This document shows positions 58,056 to 64,000 of a DNA stretch of 64,000 nucleotides, in pieces; within the stretch, counting starts at the first letter, position 1; every line of letters begins with the position of its first letter. A program made the translations under genes and the position numbers. Origin of the DNA: Perca fluviatilis (Eukaryota > Chordata > Actinopteri > Perciformes > Percidae); assembly GCF_010015445.1 (NCBI RefSeq), contig NC_053115.1, positions 182,363 to 246,362 on the forward strand. Reading direction: 5' to 3'. Below the pieces are notes generated by a model. That model saw nothing but the letters and a program-made list of their open reading frames with translations, made no database searches and was not told where the DNA came from.

Positions 58056-58597
58056 AAGGTCCAGACACACCAACCAGACGGCCGACCTTCTGCAGTAGAG
58101 CCAGTCGGACCGATCAGTCTCCCCGAGTTGGCCCAAAAAGTTCCTCAGAACGCACCGAAGAGACGAGACGTAATAAGTCTCCATAACAGCAGGCGGCGCT
58201 TTTCTGTATTGTCGCCCCAAAAAATTAAAACTGGCAGCTGATTGGACGAATATTGTACTACAATAGTTCACCGAAATGTGTTTCTGAAACCATTTGAAGA
58301 GAGAAATAGGCCATGCAGTGTCTGAATCTGTCTTCATTTCAGATTAAGGTCAGTTTAAAAGATGTTCATCAGATTTTGAGAGACTCACACGCTCATCCTG
58401 CTCGCCATTTCCAGGTTAGCGCTCCACCAATCAGATTGGTCATTGAGTCAGACTGCCCACTGGCCGATTCAACAAGTCAAATCGGCCCAAATTAAAGCCG
58501 ACGGCTCCTCTAACGGACGACGGCACAAACATACCGAACAGACTCGAGCCAGACTGTCCCACGGCCGATAATCCTGCTGGTGTGTCAGCGCCTTTAC
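58056..58597 (+). mobile_element. Family C element with GACACACCA inverted ends
   Basis: Left end AAGGTCCAGACACACCAACC; right end GCTGGTGTGTCAGCGCCTTT, whose reverse complement shares AAGG-C-GACACACCA. Much of the interior matches 28390-28720. No convincing target duplication. The 10-bp minisatellite begins about 20 bp after its right end. Confidence 0.75.
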
Positions 58598-58617
58598 GCT
58601 CAGTGTTGAGGATGTGA

Positions 58618-59833
58618 ACAGGACGTAGCATGACGTAGCATGACGCAGCAGAACGTAGCAGGACGTAGCATGACGTAGCATGACGTAGCATGACGCAGCA
58701 GAACGTAGCAGGATGTAGCAGGACGTAGCAGGATGTAGCAGGATGTAGCATGACATAGCAGGATGTAGCAGGACGCAGCAGAACGTAGCAGGATGTAGCA
58801 GGACGTAGCAGGATGTAGCAGGACGCAGCAGGACGTAGCAGGACGTAGCAGGACGTAGCAGGACGCAGCAGAACGTAGCAGGATGTAGCATGATGTAGCA
58901 TGACATAGCAGGACGCAGCAGGACGCAGCAGAACGTAGCAGGACGTAGCAGGATGTAGCATGACATAGCAGGACGCAGCAGGATGTAGCAGGATGTAGCA
59001 GGATGCAGCAGAACGTAGCAGGATGCAGCAGGACGCAGCAGGACGTAGCAGGACGTAGCAGAGCACTGCAGGACGTAGCATGACATAGCAGGACGCAGCA
59101 GGACGCAGCAGGACGTAGCAGAGCACTGCAGGACGTAGCAGGACGCAGCAGGATGTAGCAGGACGTAGCAGAGCACTGCAGGACGTAGCATGACATAGCA
59201 GGACGCAGCAGGACGCAGCAGGATGTAGCAGGACGTAGCAGGACGTAGCAGGATGTAGCAGGACGCAGCAGAACGTAGCAGGACGCAGCAGAACGTAGCA
59301 GGATGTAGCATGATGTAGCATGACATAGCAGGACGCAGCAGGACGCAGCAGAACGTAGCAGGACGTAGCAGGACGTAGCAGGACGCAGCAGGACGTAGCA
59401 GAGCACTGCAGGACGTAGCATGACGCAGCAGGATGCAGCAGGACGTAGCAGAACGTAGCAGGATGTAGCAGGATGCAGCAGAACGTAGCAGAACGTAGCA
59501 GGATGTAGCAGGACGTAGCAGGACGTAGCAGGATGTAGCAGGACGTAGCAGGACGTAGCAGGATGTAGCAGGACGCAGCAGGATGTAGCAGGACGTAGCC
59601 TTATATACTGTCTATGGACGTAGCAGGACGCAGCAGAACGTAGCAGGACGCAGCAGAACGTAGCAGGATGTAGCAGGATGTAGCAGGATGTAGCAGGACG
59701 TAGCAGGACGTAGCAGGATGTAGCAGGACGTAGCAGGATGTAGCAGGACGTAGCAGGACGTAGCAGGATGTAGCAGGACGCAGCAGGATGTAGCAGGACG
59801 TAGCCTTATATACTGTCTATGGACGTAGCATGG
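58618..59833 (+). repeat. 10-bp minisatellite GGAYGYAGCA, about 118 units
   Basis: Units GGACGTAGCA, GGATGTAGCA, GGACGCAGCA, TGACATAGCA and GAACGTAGCA. GAGCACTGCA appears at 59061, 59121, 59171 and 59401. The block CCTTATATACTGTCTATGGA interrupts it at 59599 and 59804. Ten is not a multiple of three and the minus strand lacks stops, giving three overlapping long artefact ORFs (58440-59421). Confidence 0.97.
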
Positions 59834-60576
59834 GCTTGAGCCCCCCTAAAAAGGGTCTAAAATCGTCCAACACCACACAAAGAAAAGAAGTGCAGAACAT
59901 TTGTGGGAAAAACAATTTCTTATGAATTCTAGTTTCTACTTTTTCATCTAATGTTGGACAAAAAGTCCAATCACAGTATTAGTTTTTTTTCCAGTGCTTT
60001 GAACTGAATCTCAAGCTCTTCCTCAGCGGATGGCTTTAAATCCATCGGTACGTGGTTGGTCGGTAACACTTTCAGTACGATAAGCAAGTAAAAGTTTAGG
60101 TAATTTCGATTGCTACTAGCGTCGATAATTTTTTTGACTTGAATTTCATTATTTATGAATAACAATTTGATTTACTAGCTCAACGTTTGAACTTAAAAAG
60201 ACCAAACTTTTATGTCATAATTAAAAACAAATCTCATAAGTTTGCCTTATTTCATGTTGACTTAAAAAAGTAAAAAATCTGACTTATTATCTCATAAATA
60301 TTTGACTTGTCTCATTATTCGCTTATATATGTTGATATATTCTGTTAGCCTATAGTTAGCCTATATCATACAATATTTATATTATACTATACTACATTTT
60401 ACTGGTTTTATACCCATTCTATAGTGTTTTAATATTTGATACTATATTCTATCCTCTGAGGATCAATACAAGTTAATTTTATCTTATTATGATTTAGAAA
60501 GTCAAAAGTTTGAATTATTATCTCGCAAATTTGACTGTAAAAGTAAAACATTTGGTTTAAAGCATCATAATTTATT
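59834..60576. other. AT-rich sequence, no gene recognised
   Basis: No tandem or dispersed repeat recognised. A 64-codon minus-strand ORF (59971-60165) has ordinary composition but no recognisable product. Confidence 0.4.
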
Positions 60577-61010
60577 GGCCGGGTTGGTTCAGTGGGTAGA
60601 GCAGACGCACATATATACTGACAGGCTTATGCCTCGACGCAGAGGTCAAGGGTTTGAATCTGCCCTGTGACGATTTCCTGCATGTCTTCCCCATGGATTT
60701 ATTTTTATTTATTTTTTTATTGACAAAAAAGCACCAACGTACAAAAAATGATGCCTGTTATTCCGAGGTGGCCTGAACGCAGCATTACAACTTTCAGACA
60801 GGTTGCTCACGTCACATTTACGTTGTCTCTGTCAGTTGGAGGCTGCTCAGTAAAGCAAGAGATCACCGGAAAAGTGCTTCTAATATCCTTCACTGGTCTC
60901 CATCCAGAGAAACGGGCTCTATTGGTCCATTATTTATATATATATATGTATGTCAATGGCTTACCCCCTTGCTCTCACCTAGCTGTCCTGTTAAATTAAA
61001 GGCGGAAAAA
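60577..61010 (+). mobile_element. tRNA-derived SINE (first family) split by an insertion
   Basis: Head and body at 60577-60692 (A box TGGTTCAGTGG; B box GGTTTGAATCT) and tail CACCTAGCTGTCCTGTTAAA at 60976-60995. The 278 bp between do not belong to the SINE and include a minus-strand family B fragment (60780-60962). Confidence 0.88.
60780..60962 (-). repeat. Family B fragment inside a SINE
   Basis: The minus strand reads CATTGACATACATATATATA, TAATGGACCAATAGAGCCCG, GGAGACCAGTGAAGGATATT and GTGACGTGAGCAACCTGTCT, which parallels 32856-33015. It is more diverged than the two long copies are from each other. Confidence 0.8.
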
Positions 61011-61077
61011 GAAACATTCTTCACAGGCTGTGGTTGACTTGAATGCTTGAATACAACAACTCAGTGCTAGGGACGAC

Positions 61078-61122
61078 CGTACGTGATGACGTGGCACATT
61101 TCATCACCACGTCGCACGTACG
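61078..61122. promoter_or_regulatory. dennd6a: Inverted repeat with CRE/E-box-like cores upstream of dennd6a
   Basis: CGTACGTGATGACGTGG (61078-61094) and CCACGTCGCACGTACG (61107-61122) are inverted copies with one inserted base. Each arm has a GACGTGG/CCACGTC core (ATF/CREB- or bHLH-like) and a CGTACG/CACGTACG core. It lies about 190 bp upstream of the dennd6a ATG. The regulatory role is inference. Confidence 0.5.
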
Positions 61123-61208
61123 CTCCTGCTTCTATGCTAAGTGCTAGCCTAGCTCAGCAGCTACTTTCTGCAGCTCTGCTCGCCTGCTGTTGTTGTCACC
61201 CGAGGGGA

Positions 61209-61235
61209 CACTAACTAACTAACTAACTAACTAGA
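61209..61235 (+). repeat. (CTAA)n run in the dennd6a 5' region
   Basis: About six CTAA units 75 bp upstream of the start codon. Confidence 0.9.
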
Positions 61236-61308
61236 TATACAAGTCAACTTATTTAGAAAACCGTGAACTTTTAGCGGAGCATCTGAGTGTCCGAATCGGG
61301 CCGTCGCC

Positions 61309-61539
61309 ATGGCTCTGCAAGGCCCGGAGGAGCTGGGGGAGCAGGTCGAAGAGTCCGAGGACCTGGACGACCAGGACGCTAGTAGCATCTCCCCGGCCGA
61401 GGAGATAACGCTGCCTCCCGGGCCTGGAGGCGACGAGGACCCGGAGGAGGCTCTCCTGCTGCCCTGGGACCGCTTCTCCACCTGGCTGCACTGCATATGT
61501 GTGGTCGGCTTCGACCTGGAGCTGGGACAGGCTGTGGAG
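61309..61539 (+). CDS. dennd6a: dennd6a first coding exon
   Basis: DENND6A (FAM116A) is a DENN-domain guanine nucleotide exchange factor for Rab GTPases, best known for Rab14, acting on endosomes in recycling of ADAM10 and N-cadherin. The exon encodes 77 residues: an acidic variable start (MALQGPEELGEQVEESEDLD), a proline- and acid-rich stretch, then LLPWDRFSTWLHCICVVGFD and LELGQAVE, which is the conserved start of the DENN module and closely matches the mammalian protein as I recall it. It ends in phase 0 at GTGGAG|GTGAGG (donor from 61540). The start context GTCGCCATGG is a strong Kozak match. An ORF continues nine codons into the intron, which is read-through only. The next exon (IYPQHSKLTDREK-like) was not seen before 64000. 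slmap lies divergently 15.5 kb upstream. Confidence 0.95.
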
Positions 61540-61687
61540 GTGAGGGGGGACCGCCGGGGGTCATGTTAAACTACAGTGCACCAACAACAGAAAAAGAGCC
61601 TAAGTTAGCCAGTTATTAAAGGCTCAGACTAATTGCTGGACTGGAGCACAAAAACCTCTTCATGCAACTGTTTGTTTGGTTCTCTGT

Positions 61688-62023
61688 TAGGGCTGTGCAA
61701 TTAATCTAAATGTAATCGTGATTATGATTTAGGCTCCCAATGATCACAAAAACAGAATAATCGAGAAAAACTATTAATTTAGCTCATTACGTTTTGCAAG
61801 TAAACTCTTGAATGAATGAACAAATTAAGTTTAAATAGGAAAAGTAGTACGGCACATACGGCAAAGTTCACAGTTGTATGTTGTTGTTTTTTTTACTGTT
61901 GATTTATTTAACTTTTTCCACTGTTTTTTAAGTTCAATAATTGCAACATGTTTCTAGAAGTCAACGAGTAATCGAGTTAAATTATCGTGAAATTATATTT
62001 TTTTCCATAATCGAGCAGCCCTA
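61688..62023. mobile_element. hAT-type MITE in dennd6a intron 1
   Basis: Inverted relative to 52411-52744. Ends TAGGGCTGTGCAATTA and CGAGCAGCCCTA. Perfect duplication TTCTCTGT at 61680-61687 and 62024-62031. Confidence 0.95.
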
Positions 62024-62110
62024 TTCTCTGTTTAGTTTTCTATGGTCTAACAGTGCTGACATGTGTACACACAGTAACGTTACCCGATATAGTTTATCTT
62101 AGCCAAGGTG

Positions 62111-62111
<1 letters not shown>

Positions 62112-62185
<74 letters not shown>
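62112..62185 (+). repeat. (GT)n microsatellite
   Basis: About 36 GT units, in dennd6a intron 1. Confidence 0.98.
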
Positions 62186-62186
<1 letters not shown>

Positions 62187-62527
62187 TTAGTCTGTTCCAG
62201 CAGCCACAGCATTGCTCAGCTACTATCTCACATGGAGGCTTTTTTGTTCAAAGTCTTCCTCCAACAGAAACGCACATTGCACTTTTTTCAAGCCTTAAAC
62301 TTAGGGGACTTGAGCAAGGCATCTCTGGCATGGAGGGTTTGAATCCAACACCACAAATACCTGTTGTTCTCACAGGTATTTGGGATGCAGTGCAATATGC
62401 TATACACAATACACTGCTTAATAAGGTTACTGTATATACATGTGATTTGGGTTCAGACTCAGACTTCAAGTATTTCTGTTTCACTTTCTCTAATGAACTG
62501 AACACAGACTGCACAACTTTCTTTTTT
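62186..62527. other. Intron sequence, no exon recognised
   Basis: Reads open in the plus frame for a stretch (62186-62520) but the encoded text has no relation to DENND6A. The inverted pair AATACCTGTTGT and CACAGGTATTTGGG (about 62357 and 62372) makes a short hairpin. Confidence 0.35.
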
Positions 62528-62656
62528 AAGATGATTTTTTTTGGGCTTTTCCGCCTTCAATGGACAGGACAGCTAGGTGAGAGGGGGGGGGAGACATGCA
62601 GGAAATCATCACAGGTCGGACTCGAACCCTAGACCTCTGCGTCGAGGTATAAACCT
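62528..62656 (-). mobile_element. tRNA-derived SINE (first family), head-truncated, minus strand
   Basis: TTGGGCTTTTCCGCCTTCAA (tail), CAGGACAGCTAGGTGAGAGG, ACATGCAGGAAATCATCACA, CGGACTCGAACCC (B box) and TGCGTCGAGGTATAAACC. The A-box end is missing and gives way to a MITE-like CTAGGGGTGGGAAAAATAAT terminus at 62657. Confidence 0.85.
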
Positions 62657-62778
62657 CTAGGGGTGGGAAAAATAATCGCTTCTTCGATGCATTGTGATTT
62701 GCTCTAGAACGATTCAATGCTAGATTCAGATAAGTTAATAATTGAAACAAAATGAGAAGAACGAAAACAGAGTGAATG
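62657..62778. repeat. Terminal fragment of an ATCG-rich hAT MITE
   Basis: TAGGGGTGGGAAAAATAATC and TCGATGCATTGTGATTTGCT. Only one end was recognised. Confidence 0.5.
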
Positions 62779-63646
62779 GCATGAATATTTCACTTTATGA
62801 GGTTTTTTTAACATTAATATGAGTTCCCCCAGCCTGCCTATGGCCCCCCAGTGGCTAGAAATGGTGATAGGTGTAAACCGAGCCCTGGGTATCCAGTATT
62901 AGGGGACCACTAAGGTCTATATAAAAGAGACTTCAGATACAGTATTAGGGGACCACTAAGGTCTATATAAAGAGACTTCAGATACAGTATTAGGGGACCA
63001 CTAAGGTCTATATAAAAGAGACCTCAGATACAGTATTAGGGGACCACTAAGGCCTATATAAAAGAGACTTCAGATACAGTATTAGGGGACCACTAAGGTC
63101 TATATAAAAGAGACTTCAGATACAGTATTAGGGGACCACTAAGGCCTATATAAAAGAGACTTCAGATACAGTATTAGGGGACCACTAAGGCCTATATAAA
63201 AGAGACTTCAGATACAGTATTAGGGGACCACTAAGGTCTATATAAAAGAGACTTCAGATACAGTATTAGGGACCACTAAGGCCTATATAAAAGAGACTTC
63301 AGATACAGTATTAGGGGACCACTAAGGTCTATATAAAAGAGACTTCAGATACAGTATATGGGACCACTAAGGCCTATATAAAAGAGACTTCAGATACAGT
63401 ATTAGGGGACCACTAAGGTCTATATAAAAGAGACTTCAGATACAGTATTAGGGACCACTAAGGCCTATATAAAAGAGACTTCAGATACAGTATTAGGGGA
63501 CCACTAAGGCCTATATAAAAGAGACTTCAGATACAGTATTAGGGGACCACTAAGGTCTATATAAAAGAGACTTCAGATACAGTATTAGGGGACCACTAAG
63601 GCCTATATAAAAGCATCCAAAGAGCACCATGTCATGGGACCTTTAA
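62779..63646 (-). mobile_element. Dispersed 46-bp-unit element, minus strand, about 16 units
   Basis: Left part CATTAATATGAGTTCCCCCA, GGTGTAAACCGAGCCCTGGG is the reverse complement of the interior at 53700-53815. It then jumps, with an internal deletion, straight into about sixteen 46-bp units (62894-63615), ending GAGCACCATGTCATGGGACC then TTTAA. Unit number differs from the other copies. Confidence 0.92.
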
Positions 63647-63900
63647 ACATGACTGAGCCTCTGGAATGGAAGATTACTGGGAGAGAAGGTGACTTTCACA
63701 AGCATGGTTAAGGCTTAAGCATGGAATGACTACACAACAAAAACCTCAGTAGACAAAATATTTCATTAAAACTTGTGTGTGACACATATATGTCAAAATC
63801 TAAGCTTTGTCTAGGAAGTGATTTAGCAAACTCTGAGTAGCAAACTCAGATATATATATGTATATTTTTCTTTTTTAAATCGCGCATGTCCCACAGTCCC
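63647..63900. other. Intron sequence, nothing recognised
   Basis: Ordinary AT-rich sequence. Confidence 0.4.
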
Positions 63901-63935
63901 GGCTTAAGCAAAAAGGTGACCGAGCCTTTTCTGAC

Positions 63936-64000
63936 ATCAGAGGTGCTCCTTCTATTGTGATATTCAAAGTCAGGCTCAAAACTCACCTTTCTACATCGGC
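63936..64000 (+). pseudogene. Start of a 5'-truncated LINE C-terminus, cut by the window edge
   Basis: The frame RGAPSIVIFKVRLKTHLSTS resembles SSFKSRLKTYLFDVAF at 47611 and the KTHLFTSA end of the first LINE. The right part is outside the window. Confidence 0.5.

Noticed and set aside
58440..59421. Three overlapping minus-strand ORFs of 273-293 codons
   Set aside because: Same effect from a 10-bp repeat: all three frames are open with the same CYVLLRPA-type peptide.
61540..61569. dennd6a ORF continuing nine codons to a stop
   Set aside because: It crosses a consensus GTGAGG donor exactly where homology to DENND6A stops.
62108..62632. 174-codon plus-strand ORF in dennd6a intron 1
   Set aside because: It starts in a GT microsatellite, runs through unique intron and ends in a SINE; no relation to DENND6A.

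Overview
The window is repeat-dominated vertebrate nuclear DNA from a spiny-rayed teleost (percomorph). The basis is two recognisable vertebrate first coding exons with GT splice donors, together with typical fish L2/Rex1-type LINEs, tRNA-derived SINEs, hAT, TTAA-type and Tc1 transposon remnants and long (AC)n tracts. There is no prokaryotic or viral layout. The placement as percomorph rests on recalled repeat families, not on a search.

Two host genes are supported. On the minus strand, 45612-45809 is the first coding exon of slmap (N-terminal half of the FHA domain, STRIPAK/Hippo scaffold). On the plus strand, 61309-61539 is the first coding exon of dennd6a (DENN-domain Rab GEF). They are divergent, about 15.5 kb apart start to start, which matches the human DENND6A-SLMAP head-to-head arrangement on 3p14.3 as I recall it. 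No second exon of either gene was recognised, so positions 1-45611 are probably slmap intron 1 and 61540-64000 is dennd6a intron 1.

Layout: 1-4671 is a three-level nest (LINE inside a small inverted-repeat element inside a TTAA-type element). 4672-11688 holds three tandem arrays, including about 128 copies of a 46-bp unit. 11690-15925 holds an inverted-repeat element, a degenerate 49-bp array, a 500-N gap and a 23-bp GC-rich array. 16-21 kb has microsatellites, a hAT MITE, a second 46-bp array and a dispersed repeat. 21.4-23.9 kb is a SINE that has swollen into a 2.4-kb pyrimidine-rich tract. 24-31 kb has a (TATC/CATC) array and nested MITEs. 31-45 kb has more MITEs, a LINE 3' end split by a hAT insertion, a Tc1 remnant and two small ORFs of interest. 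45-47.4 kb is the single-copy slmap 5' region. 47.5-61 kb is the intergenic interval with a foldback element, an 11-bp minisatellite inside a LINE 3' UTR, the 46-bp MITE again, several SINEs and a 10-bp minisatellite. 61-64 kb is the dennd6a start and part of its first intron.

The main pattern is that tandem arrays are repeatedly seeded inside, or abut, transposable elements: a MITE interior, a SINE pyrimidine tract, a LINE 3' UTR, a LINE tail and a dispersed-repeat GT run. Many MITEs keep perfect 8-bp target-site duplications, and in one case the matching empty site is present in the same window. I found no CRISPR array, operon, rRNA or stand-alone tRNA gene. Nearly all long ORFs are artefacts of low-complexity arrays.
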